Source: Paraeggerthella sp964369725 (lineage in GTDB: Bacteria > Actinomycetota > Coriobacteriia > Coriobacteriales > Eggerthellaceae). Taken from it: a stretch of DNA of 19,683 bases. Of the stretch, positions 7,771 to 15,470 are shown piece after piece. The first letter of the stretch is position 1, and each line of letters begins with the position of its first letter. The stretch lies in NCBI GenBank assembly GCA_964369725.1, contig CAYJGC010000028.1:1-19683 (forward strand), in the 5' to 3' direction. The position numbers were made by a program, and so were the translations under genes. The notes beneath the pieces are model-generated. The model was not told the origin of the DNA, made no database searches, and saw only the letters and a list, made by a program, of their open reading frames with translations.

Positions 7771-8571
7771 TTACACGATCTTCTTTCCAAATACCGCGGC
7801 GATTTCTCTCAACTCTGCTACCAGGTCAACAAACTGAGCAGGAGTCAATTGCTGAGGACCGTCTGACAAAGCTACCGGCGGATTAGGATGAACTTCGATC
7901 ATAAGAGAATCACAGCCAGCAGCAATAGAAGCTTTTGCCAACGAAGGAACCAGGTCACGAACTCCGGCAGGATGAGACACGTCCATGCAAATTGGATACA
8001 AGCTCTGCTTATGTACTACTGGCACAGCAGAAATATCAAGCGTGAAACGTGTTGCGGTCTCAAACGTACGGATACCACGCTCGCACAGCATCACATTGAA
8101 GTTGCCTTCAGCCGTGAGATAATCGGTTGCGGCAAGCCATTCAGAAATGGTGCCAGCAAAACCACGCTTATACAAAACAAGCTTTTTTGATTCGGCGGTA
8201 ACTTTGCCAATATTTTTCAACAAGCTAAAATTCTGAAAGTTGCGTGCCCCGATTTGTAGTCCATCAACATACGAATGCACCAATTCGCAGTGAGCAGAAT
8301 CCATTACCTCTGTTAGCGTCTTAAGGCCATATTTTTGACCGGAATCGCGCATAATGCGAAGGGCTTCTTCGCCCAAACCCTGAAATGAATGAGGATTAGT
8401 GCGCGGCTTAAAAGCGCCGCCGCGAATCCACGTTAAACCTAAATCTGAAATACACTGAGCAACTTCGTCAAACTGCGCTTCGCTTTCAACCGAACAAGGG
8501 CCAGCGAAAATAGTAATTTCATCAGAAATTGCACCGTAGTCGGGCAATTTTGCTGTTATCTGTTCGTTCAT
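7771..8571 (-). CDS. aroF: 3-deoxy-7-phosphoheptulonate (DAHP) synthase, AroA-beta type
   Basis: This 266-residue enzyme condenses phosphoenolpyruvate and erythrose 4-phosphate, the first step of the shikimate pathway. Family marks: AGPCSVES (23-30), RGGAFKPRTNPHSFQGLG (50-67), LQIGARNFQNF (105-115), KRG (135-137), LCERGIRTFE (162-171), the metal-site MDVSHPAG (197-204) and IEVHP with LSDG (225-238). It consists of the catalytic barrel only, without the N-terminal ferredoxin-like or chorismate-mutase domain that controls some relatives. The chorismate mutase is encoded separately just upstream, with an ATGA overlap (8568-8571), which suggests a feedback-regulated complex of the two. The gene symbol follows common usage for this family; aroG is also used. 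Confidence 0.92.
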   Translation of the reverse strand: MNEQITAKLPDYGAISDEITIFAGPCSVESEAQFDEVAQCISDLGLTWIRGGAFKPRTNPHSFQGLGEEALRIMRDSGQKYGLKTLTEVMDSAHCELVHSYVDGLQIGARNFQNFSLLKNIGKVTAESKKLVLYKRGFAGTISEWLAATDYLTAEGNFNVMLCERGIRTFETATRFTLDISAVPVVHKQSLYPICMDVSHPAGVRDLVPSLAKASIAAGCDSLMIEVHPNPPVALSDGPQQLTPAQFVDLVAELREIAAVFGKKIV

Positions 8572-8849
8572 ACGGATGGTGTCTCCTTCATTACTTTGAG
8601 AATAGCAGAATAAATCTCGCGCAAGTTCTCGTTGTACAAAGGACCTTCATTGTAGCTATTCACCTTAGCGAAAATCTCTTCTTCGCGCTTCGGATCATAA
8701 AGACCAAGGTGTGCTTCAGGCTTCAACCCACGGATAACCAGCGAATGGCCTGCACGCTTGTTAAGCAGTGCAACAAGCTGACAATCGAGTTCGTCGATCT
8801 TGGCACGATGCTTTTCGATTTCTGCAAAAGAGCTGTTCTCTTCAGACAT
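8568..8849 (-). CDS. aroQ: Chorismate mutase, AroQ type
   Basis: This 93-residue all-helical protein matches the CM_2 fold in length. EKHRAKIDELDCQLVALLNKRAGHSLVI carries the Arg/Lys positions typical of AroQ helix 1 (substrate-binding Arg in R-x-x-I-D-x-L-D and in the KR near the helix end). KREEEIFAKV corresponds to the second active-site segment. It converts chorismate to prephenate for Phe/Tyr synthesis. AGGAGG lies 7 nt before the ATG. Its stop overlaps the DAHP synthase start by 4 nt, so it may also act as the regulatory partner of that enzyme. Confidence 0.88.
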   Translation of the reverse strand: MSEENSSFAEIEKHRAKIDELDCQLVALLNKRAGHSLVIRGLKPEAHLGLYDPKREEEIFAKVNSYNEGPLYNENLREIYSAILKVMKETPSV

Positions 8850-8934
8850 CGGCTTTCCTCCTATAATTCATATACGGTAACGAGCATGGCGGCAATCTTC
8901 CGACAGACATTCGCCCTCGTGTGCGCATCATGAT

Positions 8935-8968
8935 AACAAAAGAGGCGCGCTTACATGGGCGCACCTCT
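8935..8968 (-). terminator. Rho-independent terminator after uppP
   Basis: On the minus strand AGAGGTGCGC (8959-8968) pairs with GCGCGCCTCT (8941-8950), including one U-G pair, around an 8-nt loop. It is followed by TTTTGTT. It lies about 55 bp after the uppP stop and about 90 bp before the chorismate mutase start. Confidence 0.75.
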
Positions 8969-9023
8969 AAGGTTTATGCGAAATTTACGAATCGCCGCGG
9001 CAGCTGGCAACAACAAAAGCTTC

Positions 9024-9974
9024 TTAAGGCAGCATCCCTGCGCTTTCAAAAGCAAAATACACTAACACCAACACTCCCACGATAATGCGATACCACCCAA
9101 AGAGCGTAAAGTCATTTTTCTTGATATAGCCCATTAGGAATCTAATGGCAACCACCGACATCAAAAACGCCGACACAATGCCTACCACCAGCACTACAAT
9201 TTCAGTTTGCGACATTACGAGTCCCGCACTGAAAAAATTGATAACCTTAACCAAACCCCAACCAAACATGATAGGAATAGCTAAAAAGAAGGTAAACTCT
9301 GCCGCTGCCGTACGTGAACAGCCAGTCAGCATACCTCCTACGATCGTAGCCCCCGAACGCGAAGTGCCCGGAATAATAGCCAGCACTTGAAAGCAACCAA
9401 TTTTAAGCGCTGCCTTCCAGTCAACCTTATCAACACTGGTAATCTTAAAGAGGCTTTCTTCAGCCTGTCTGGCAAGCTCTTCTTCGTCTACTTCTAACGT
9501 ACTTTCTTGGCTGGCGTTCTCTTGGTCGGCACGAAGTTTTTCTACTACCGCCGCAAAACGACGACGGTTGCGACGCTCGAGCACTATAAAAACAACACCG
9601 TAGACGATAAGCATAATAGCAACAGTTACTTTATTGTAAAAATGCTCATTAACCCAATTATCAAAAAGCAAACCGATGATTGCCGCTGGGATGCACCCGA
9701 TAGCAACCATGCCCCACAAACGCCACGTAGCCTTTTTTTCAGGAGCAGTTTTTTGGGATGAAAACGGATTAAGCTTATGAAAATAGAGCAATAGTACCGC
9801 CATGATAGCGCCGAGCTGGATTACCACTAAAAAAAGTGCAAGAAACTCTTCCGATACCTGCAGTTGAACAAATTCGTCCACCAAAATCATGTGACCTGTA
9901 GAAGAGATAGGTAGCCATTCGGTGATGCCCTCAACAATGCCAATAAAAAGAGCTTTTAATGCTTCAATAATCAT
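9024..9974 (-). CDS. uppP: Undecaprenyl-diphosphatase UppP (BacA)
   Basis: This 316-residue integral membrane enzyme dephosphorylates undecaprenyl diphosphate to recycle the lipid carrier for wall polymers, and confers bacitracin tolerance. The two signature motifs are present: EGITEWLPISSTGH (15-28) and PGTSRSG (202-208), with about eight hydrophobic segments. It is some 40-50 residues longer than most UppP because of a charged loop at about 134-186 (RRNRRRF, then an acidic DEEELARQAEE segment), probably a cytoplasmic loop. The ribosome site is weak (AAGG, about 10 nt). It follows the EamA pair of the glycan cluster by 132 bp. No terminator with a clear stem separates them, so partial co-transcription is possible. 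Confidence 0.95.
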   Translation of the reverse strand: MIIEALKALFIGIVEGITEWLPISSTGHMILVDEFVQLQVSEEFLALFLVVIQLGAIMAVLLLYFHKLNPFSSQKTAPEKKATWRLWGMVAIGCIPAAIIGLLFDNWVNEHFYNKVTVAIMLIVYGVVFIVLERRNRRRFAAVVEKLRADQENASQESTLEVDEEELARQAEESLFKITSVDKVDWKAALKIGCFQVLAIIPGTSRSGATIVGGMLTGCSRTAAAEFTFFLAIPIMFGWGLVKVINFFSAGLVMSQTEIVVLVVGIVSAFLMSVVAIRFLMGYIKKNDFTLFGWYRIIVGVLVLVYFAFESAGMLP

Positions 9975-10106
9975 GCAAACAAAACCTTAACCGTGAGTGT
10001 CGATATTCTCCGAACTACACAAATACACGCCAGCTTGCGTAAGCTCGAATGACAAATTGTACTTTACACAAAACCCTAGAAATAAAAAACACACGGAAAC
10101 ACAATG
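9975..10106. other. Spacer between the EamA pair and uppP
   Basis: A 132-bp spacer with a short inverted repeat (AGCTT at 10032-10036, AAGCT at 10041-10045) that lacks a T-run. TACAAT on the minus strand (about 10056-10061) could be a -10 element, but no good -35 partner was seen. A T-rich stretch follows the EamA stop without an evident stem. Confidence 0.35.
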
Positions 10107-10469
10107 CTATACGCCTAAAGAATAGAGGCAAATTCCGGCTACGATAACCACCAGCGCGAGAATTTTTTGCCGGTTAAGTTTTTCCTTAAAAATAACTATG
10201 CCAAATACTGTTATATAGACATAGCTGGTTGCCTCAAGAATAGGAGCCATCGAAAGGGGGATTCCCTTAAGCGCAATTACGAGCATAAAGGTTGAAAGGA
10301 GCATCAAAATATAGCCCCCAATAACCAGCGGATTAGCATACTCTTGAAGCGTTGTGCCGTGTGGCTTGAGCGCTTCTTTTTTTAGCAGCACTTGCGCCAC
10401 CGAGCTTACAAACACTCCCACCATTCCAATCAAAACAAAGGGTAGCATCTCTGGCAGGGTCATACTCAT
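10107..10469 (-). CDS. EamA/SMR-family four-helix membrane protein (ArnF/ArnE-like), subunit 2
   Basis: This 120-residue protein has four hydrophobic segments (about 8-28, 45-67, 70-92 and 99-118) and the SMR/EamA pattern: SSVAQVLLKKEAL at the end of helix 1, LKGIPLSMAPILEATSYVY before helix 3, and FKEKLNRQK before helix 4. This is the layout of ArnE/ArnF, which form a heterodimer that flips undecaprenyl-phosphate-linked aminoarabinose. Its ATG overlaps the previous gene's stop (ATGA, 10466-10469). Context suggests flipping of an undecaprenyl-phosphate sugar, not multidrug export. It is the last gene of the tightly packed cluster. Confidence 0.75.
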   Translation of the reverse strand: MSMTLPEMLPFVLIGMVGVFVSSVAQVLLKKEALKPHGTTLQEYANPLVIGGYILMLLSTFMLVIALKGIPLSMAPILEATSYVYITVFGIVIFKEKLNRQKILALVVIVAGICLYSLGV

Positions 10470-10852
10470 TCACCCTCTTCCGACTGTTGTAGTGTTAGCT
10501 CTTCTCGTGCTTCAGCGCGCGAAAACAGTACAACCCCTAACACAACAATGAGCGCACCTGCTACTTTTAAAAACGTAAGCTCTTCTTGAAAAAACAGAAC
10601 GCCCCATACTAAACCCCAAAATACCGTTACTGCCCTATTTGAAAATGCAGTAGTTAAAGGAAGCCGTTTGATAATTTGTTGCCAACCCAACGCATACACA
10701 AACAAAACTAGAAGAATAAGTGCGTAATACAGATAAAACTCTACCTCAACAAAACTATATGATGCTGCCATCTTCCCAAATAAATCGGTAAGGGAATACA
10801 GCACAAAGAGTAAGTGCAGTCCAAGAAAAGATGAATTACCCCGCACCTTCAT
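10466..10852 (-). CDS. EamA/SMR-family four-helix membrane protein (ArnE-like), subunit 1
   Basis: A 128-residue protein with four hydrophobic segments and a polar Glu/Gln-rich tail. SLTDLFGKMAASY, LPLTTAFSNRAVTVFWGLVWG and FFQEELTFLKVAGALIVVLGVVLF follow the EamA/SMR half-transporter pattern. ATG 10852 is chosen: it lies one base after the aminotransferase stop, with AGG close upstream. A TTG at 10873 would add seven residues and a 20-nt overlap. It is paired with the next gene, to which it is similar in layout but not closely in sequence, as expected of a heterodimeric flippase. Confidence 0.7.
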   Translation of the reverse strand: MKVRGNSSFLGLHLLFVLYSLTDLFGKMAASYSFVEVEFYLYYALILLVLFVYALGWQQIIKRLPLTTAFSNRAVTVFWGLVWGVLFFQEELTFLKVAGALIVVLGVVLFSRAEAREELTLQQSEEGE

Positions 10853-10853
10853 G

Positions 10854-11993
10854 CTACCTGACAGCTTTCTCAAAGTAGTTGCTCACCGCACTAATAATCC
10901 GCTCTCTATCCGCAAGAGACATGTCGTAATACAGGGGAAGTCTCACCAAACGCTCACTTTCGCGCGTCGTGAAGCGATCCTCTCCCACAAACTCCCCAAA
11001 ACGCTTGCCTGCTTGAGAGGAGTGAAGAGGAACGTAATGAAACACGCACTGAATCTCTTGGCTTTTCATATAGGCAATGAAGTCACCGCGCTGCTCAAGG
11101 TCTCTACACTTGAGATAAAACAAATGAGCATTATGTTCGCATTCCGGCAACACAAAAGGAAGCTCACACAAGCCTGCTTCTGCATAGGGAGCAAAAGCCT
11201 GATAATAGGCTTTCCATGTGGCTAAACGGTTTTGGTTAATCTCTTCGGCTATCTCAAGCTGCGACCATAAAAACGCTGCATTTAGTTCACTGGGCAGATA
11301 ACTCGAACCATAATCAACCCACGTATACTTATCCACCTGTCCGCGTAAAAAGCGCGAACGATTGGTGCCCTTTTCACGCATAATCTCTGCAGGCTCATTA
11401 TGCTTTTCGTCGCGAATAAGCAAAGCGCCACCTTCGCCCATAGAATAATTTTTTGTTTCATGGAATGAAAAACAGCCGAAATCCCCAAACGTACCTAAAG
11501 CTTGACCGTTGTAGCTACTCATGACGCCTTGTGCCGCATCTTCAACCACCATAAGGTTATGACTCTGCGCAAGACTCATAATCGCACTCATGTCGCACGC
11601 CATACCGGCATAATGAACAGGCACCACAACGCGCGTTCGAGGAGTGATGGCCTGCTCTATACAGCGCACATCAATATTCATGGTTAAGGGGTCAACATCG
11701 ACAAACACAAGCTTTGCTCCCGCAAGAACAAAGGCGGTAGCCGTTGTTGAAAAGGTAAAACTAGGTAAGATTACTTCATCACCAGGCTTTATACCACAAA
11801 GTAATGCCCCCATCTCAAGTGCTGCTGTCCCACTGGGAGTCAGCAGCGACTTTTGGGATTTTGTTGTTTGCTCTATCCACCCATGACAGCGCTTAGTAAA
11901 CGCACCATCTCCGCAAATGTTGCCACTCTCGATAGCGTGGCGCAAGTACTCATAGGCCTGGGGGACGCGCGGCGGTTCATTGAAAACAATCAT
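10854..11993 (-). CDS. wecE: dTDP-4-amino-4,6-dideoxygalactose transaminase, WecE/RffA type
   Basis: This 379-residue enzyme is a DegT/DnrJ/EryC1/StrS aminotransferase that resembles E. coli WecE closely along its length as recalled: a start MIVFNEPP, GNICGDGAFTKRC, LLTPSGTAALEM, PVHYAGMACDM, VVEDAAQGVMSSY, SFHETKNYSMGEGG with the PLP lysine at 181, EKGTNRSRFLRGQVDKYTW and ESERLVRLPLYY. WecE aminates dTDP-4-keto-6-deoxyglucose to dTDP-4-amino-4,6-dideoxygalactose. The ATG at 11993 is preferred over 12020 because it matches the WecE N-terminus and forms a TAATG junction with the decarboxylase gene. The substrate would come from RmlA (18525-19406) and an RmlB dehydratase not in this window. Confidence 0.9.
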   Translation of the reverse strand: MIVFNEPPRVPQAYEYLRHAIESGNICGDGAFTKRCHGWIEQTTKSQKSLLTPSGTAALEMGALLCGIKPGDEVILPSFTFSTTATAFVLAGAKLVFVDVDPLTMNIDVRCIEQAITPRTRVVVPVHYAGMACDMSAIMSLAQSHNLMVVEDAAQGVMSSYNGQALGTFGDFGCFSFHETKNYSMGEGGALLIRDEKHNEPAEIMREKGTNRSRFLRGQVDKYTWVDYGSSYLPSELNAAFLWSQLEIAEEINQNRLATWKAYYQAFAPYAEAGLCELPFVLPECEHNAHLFYLKCRDLEQRGDFIAYMKSQEIQCVFHYVPLHSSQAGKRFGEFVGEDRFTTRESERLVRLPLYYDMSLADRERIISAVSNYFEKAVR

Positions 11994-13204
11994 TATCGTG
12001 CACCTACTTCTGGTCTCCATGAAGCAAAACCCACTTCAACAAGTTCTCCGTTGCTTTGATACGCGTAGGTTCTCGGCGCATAACGAATAAAAAATCCTGG
12101 TGTAAAAGAAAGTGAATAGGCTCCTGCATTTTTTATAACCATAAGGTCGCCCTCAAAAAGTTCTTGTTCCTCTTCAAGTACACACAGCCTATCACTTTCC
12201 ATGCAAGAAAACCCACATATTACCTGCTGAGGAAGTATTGCCCGGGATGTGTTGTCGCAAGGCAAAATCTCATAGCAATACGACTCCTTTTTCATTTCAT
12301 GGTCAATATTTACTCGAGAAAGATCGGTCGTAACAAAACGACCATAGGTAGTATCTTTTACATCAAGGATACGTCCCGCGTAATAACCCGGCGTACATAC
12401 CACTGCACCACCAGGCTCAACAATAAGCTTAGTATGATTGGGGTCAAATGTTACAGAAAGCTCCTGGGCAATCGCTTCTGCGTAGGTTTCATATGCGCCA
12501 ACATTAGCCGACCCTCCACCAAAAAAGCCTCCTCCTATATCCACATAATCAAGCTCCAGGCTATGCTTACGTGCAATTTCAACCGCATGGCGCGCAAGAA
12601 CGCGGTACACGTCGATTGATCTTGAGTATGTTGTAACGTGCATGTGCAACCCCGTAATACGAACGGCATCGCCAAGAGTCTGAAGAGCTACAATAGCCTC
12701 ACTTGCCTGGCCATTCTCGTAGCAATAACCAAAGCGTCCTCCTCTTTCACCGCTGATGGTTTCCCCGGGAACGAAGGACTCTAGGTCAATATTAATGCGC
12801 AATCCCACTTCTCGCACGTATGAAGGGTCTTGCTGCACGCTTTCGCTTAACCAGCGCAGCTCACGCGCCGAATCAAGGTTTACCATGCTGTTTTGCTTGA
12901 GCGCGCGCAAAAACGCCCTCTCGCTCTTAACTGGTCCATTGAAGACAATTTCTTCGGGCATAAAGCCGCACGCTTGTGCCAATTCGTACTCTTCATCGGA
13001 AACAGCTTCCGCCATACAGTCGCATGCATGCGCCACTTCAAGAATCCAAGGAAGCGGATTGGTCTTTATCGAATACGCTACCCGAGAATCCTTACTCCAT
13101 GCATTCTGTATAGCCGCTTGGAATGTTGCAAAGTTAGATCGCAATTCCTCTTCATTAAACACAAAGCAGGGCGTGTCCAAAGTACCTATCTGTTTTGTTA
13201 GCAT
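11993..13204 (-). CDS. Fold-type III PLP-dependent decarboxylase (LysA/ODC-like)
   Basis: A 403-residue alanine-racemase-fold enzyme related to diaminopimelate and ornithine decarboxylases. PLP lysine 47 lies in YSIKTNP, followed by AEAVSDEEYELA (65-76), FNGPVKS (88-94), HMHVTTYSRS (187-196), DIGGGF for phosphate binding (222-227), EPGG (263-266), GFSCMESDRL with Cys334 and Asp338, and GAYSLSFTPGFF (361-372). The EPGR arginine of ODC, which contacts the cofactor phosphate, is Gly here. It sits inside a sugar operon and overlaps the glycosyltransferase by 7 nt (AAGGA before the ATG), so housekeeping lysine synthesis is unlikely. It may produce an amine for glycan modification. Substrate is unknown; an amino acid racemase-like role is less likely. 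Confidence 0.82.
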   Translation of the reverse strand: MLTKQIGTLDTPCFVFNEEELRSNFATFQAAIQNAWSKDSRVAYSIKTNPLPWILEVAHACDCMAEAVSDEEYELAQACGFMPEEIVFNGPVKSERAFLRALKQNSMVNLDSARELRWLSESVQQDPSYVREVGLRINIDLESFVPGETISGERGGRFGYCYENGQASEAIVALQTLGDAVRITGLHMHVTTYSRSIDVYRVLARHAVEIARKHSLELDYVDIGGGFFGGGSANVGAYETYAEAIAQELSVTFDPNHTKLIVEPGGAVVCTPGYYAGRILDVKDTTYGRFVTTDLSRVNIDHEMKKESYCYEILPCDNTSRAILPQQVICGFSCMESDRLCVLEEEQELFEGDLMVIKNAGAYSLSFTPGFFIRYAPRTYAYQSNGELVEVGFASWRPEVGAR

Positions 13205-14145
13205 GAGTCGTCCTTACTATTTGCGCGACTTGCTTCGCTCGAGGATCGAATAAGGTACTGCGGGTTTTTGTTGACGGTCATAAACAACCTACCAATGTAT
13301 TCCCCCACAATTCCTAAAGACATGAGAACCACTCCCGAGCATACCAAGATTGTTACCATAGTCGAAGCCCAGCCAAGCTGCATGGTCGGGTCAAACAAGC
13401 GTTGCACAAGCAATGTAACCGCACCACCAACGCCAGCCAAGCCCATAAGGCCGCCCAAAACCGAAGCCGCTCGCAAAGGAATAACCGAGAAGTTGAAAAT
13501 GGTTGACCAGAGGCGAATGAGGCTCTTTAACGTGTAGCCCGACGAACCTTCCGCTCTCTCAAAATGCTCCACTTCCACATTTGCCAAACGATCCGTAGTG
13601 CGAAATATGAGTCCCTGAATATACAACGACGCGCTTGAATACTCAACTAAGACATCGCTGACGCAACGCCGCATGACAAAATAATTACTGTCCGTTATAC
13701 CTTTAGGACACCCCGCAAGGATATGTATGCTCCACATAGCAAAACGTGACCCAAGACGGCGAAACCAACTTTCCCGATGCTGACGGTAGGTGGCGAATAC
13801 TACATCTACCTCATCTGTCAAAGCTTCCAAGATAATTAAACATTGAGAAGGATGCGTTTGCATGTCATCGTCCATCAACAATACCACATCGCCCGTAACC
13901 TGCGTCAATCCTGCCATAATGGCATTGTGTTGCCCAAAATTGCGCATAAGGTCAATTCCTTTTACACGCGCATCCTGGGAAGAAAGTTCACAAATCTTAC
14001 GATAGGTGCCATCTTTTGAGCCATCATTAACCAAAATAAATTCAAAGTCATAACCCGCGTGCGTCAACTCTTCACGCGTCAGATTCACCACGTTTGCAAT
14101 CATACGCTCAGAATAGTAGCAAGGAATCACTACCGACACCTTCAT
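13198..14145 (-). CDS. Polyprenyl-phosphate glycosyltransferase, GT2 (CsbB/GtrB/ArnC-like)
   Basis: A 315-residue protein. The N-terminal GT-A domain has VVIPCYYSE (5-13), VNDGSKDGT (39-47), NFGQHNAIMAG (69-79) and the metal-binding DDD in MDDDMQTHP (91-99). The acceptor-loop motif EGSSGYTLKSLIRLW (199-213) corresponds to the R-x-x-G-x-SKY segment of the DPM1/GtrB group. Two C-terminal membrane helices follow (about 217-246 and 262-284). Such enzymes move a sugar from its nucleotide to undecaprenyl phosphate on the inner leaflet. AAGGAG lies 8 nt before the ATG, and the start overlaps the ATP-grasp stop (ATGA). With yfhO and the EamA pair it makes a complete three-component glycosylation set. 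The nucleotide sugar is probably the dTDP amino sugar or a derivative. Confidence 0.9.
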   Translation of the reverse strand: MKVSVVIPCYYSERMIANVVNLTREELTHAGYDFEFILVNDGSKDGTYRKICELSSQDARVKGIDLMRNFGQHNAIMAGLTQVTGDVVLLMDDDMQTHPSQCLIILEALTDEVDVVFATYRQHRESWFRRLGSRFAMWSIHILAGCPKGITDSNYFVMRRCVSDVLVEYSSASLYIQGLIFRTTDRLANVEVEHFERAEGSSGYTLKSLIRLWSTIFNFSVIPLRAASVLGGLMGLAGVGGAVTLLVQRLFDPTMQLGWASTMVTILVCSGVVLMSLGIVGEYIGRLFMTVNKNPQYLIRSSSEASRANSKDDSC

Positions 14146-15470
14146 ACTGTAAGCTCCTTTTCTTTACCTACTAAACCTGGCTCACCTTTATATACCGGCA
14201 ATTTACTAGGAAGCATAAGCTCTCTTCCCTGTTCGTCTTTTAGGGAGAATTCTGCAAATATTCGCGCAGACTCTTTATCTAGCTGTTCACGCGTGTCGCA
14301 TACCAGAAACGCGCGCGCTCCGTAAGGACGACCGCCTCGTCCATTGTGCACCATTTCGCCTTCATTATAATAGAACAAGCCGTCTTTAACGCAAGGAGCC
14401 CCGAATGTCTTTTTTGCTCCCGCAAGTGACCCCACGACACCTTCCATCACATGAAAATACAGTCCGCAGCTATAGCGCGGCATAGACAGAGGATCGTGTT
14501 GCGCAATTCGCTCACCAAGCGTTTCGGGTTTGAGGGCACTATCAAGCAAGAGGTCTTCAACGGACAGGTCGCAAGCGTATTCAAGCAACTCATGCTCATA
14601 ACCAAACACGCGTCCTGCAACCTCACACACGCTCATGCCTGTTTCGGGCGACCAGAAAAATTGCATGCACAAAGGGCCGTTTTCAATACCCACAAACGAC
14701 ACTATGAGCTGCGCATATGCCTGCGCTTCTTCAATAACATCTTCGCTATAACGACTGGGGTAAACAATACGACTCACATACGGCAACCCATTATTGTCCG
14801 GAGACGTTTTTTCTCTATCCGCAATGGATATTACTGAAACTTGCCCACCAACAACCCATGTGAGCATATTGAATTCATACGCATCGCAATAGTGCTCCAC
14901 CAGCATATCGCCTAAAGACTGCTTTCGAGCAGCAAGCTCTTGCTCTATGCGGCGCGCAGCCTGCACGTCGGCAATTTTATACACATCGTACGAACCGTAT
15001 CCATCAACAGGTTTCACGACACACGGAAAAGTCAGCTTTTCACAAGCAGCAACAATATCATCGCAAGGCGCGACGAGACTTTTGGCAAAAGGAACCTGCA
15101 GGCTTTCAAACATTTCTTTCATAAGGCGTTTATCACGCAGATACGGCAAGTGATTCAGAGAACAGGCAGTAGGGAGATTAGCAGCGTGAGCAATCTTACA
15201 ACCCTCCTCAAACAGCAAGTCAGAAAATGCTGTGATTAGTGCATCTGCCTTATACTCGCAACACAAAGCAGCGAGCTTTTCTGTATCAAAAATGGAGGCA
15301 ACTATCGATTTGTGAGCATATTGTCGCGCGGGGCCTTCGGGATATCCATCGACTACCATAACTTCACAGCCACGACTGGTTGCCTTTTGAGCCAGCTGAA
15401 CAAACTCATGCATCGAGCCTAGTATTGCTACCCTGTTTTCATAAGGTGTTTTTTCAAGCGACTTGCTCAC
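14142..15470 (-). CDS. ATP-grasp ligase of unknown substrate
   Basis: A 442-residue protein with the ATP-grasp layout: a Rossmann-like N-terminal part (VAILGSMHEFVQLA, then ALITAFSDLLFEEG), the nucleotide-binding FPCVVKPVDGYGS (148-160), MLVEHYCDAYEFN (189-201), and the metal-binding stretch GPLCMQFFWSPETGMSVCEVAGR (265-287), where Glu283 is kept but the usual NPR is AGR. The C-terminal 120 residues resemble those of carboxylate-amine ligases. Members activate a carboxylate as acyl phosphate and join it to an amine. The start is GTG 15470, with AAAGGGGG just upstream and a GTGA overlap with yfhO. It replaces the acetyltransferase normally found after WecE, so it may acylate the amino sugar with an amino acid. 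That is inference. Confidence 0.75.
   Translation of the reverse strand: MSKSLEKTPYENRVAILGSMHEFVQLAQKATSRGCEVMVVDGYPEGPARQYAHKSIVASIFDTEKLAALCCEYKADALITAFSDLLFEEGCKIAHAANLPTACSLNHLPYLRDKRLMKEMFESLQVPFAKSLVAPCDDIVAACEKLTFPCVVKPVDGYGSYDVYKIADVQAARRIEQELAARKQSLGDMLVEHYCDAYEFNMLTWVVGGQVSVISIADREKTSPDNNGLPYVSRIVYPSRYSEDVIEEAQAYAQLIVSFVGIENGPLCMQFFWSPETGMSVCEVAGRVFGYEHELLEYACDLSVEDLLLDSALKPETLGERIAQHDPLSMPRYSCGLYFHVMEGVVGSLAGAKKTFGAPCVKDGLFYYNEGEMVHNGRGGRPYGARAFLVCDTREQLDKESARIFAEFSLKDEQGRELMLPSKLPVYKGEPGLVGKEKELTV

Noticed and set aside
11993..13204. Housekeeping diaminopimelate decarboxylase (lysA)
   Set aside because: The motifs diverge (EPGG, HMHVTTYS) and the gene is translationally coupled within a sugar-transfer operon, which argues for a specialised role.
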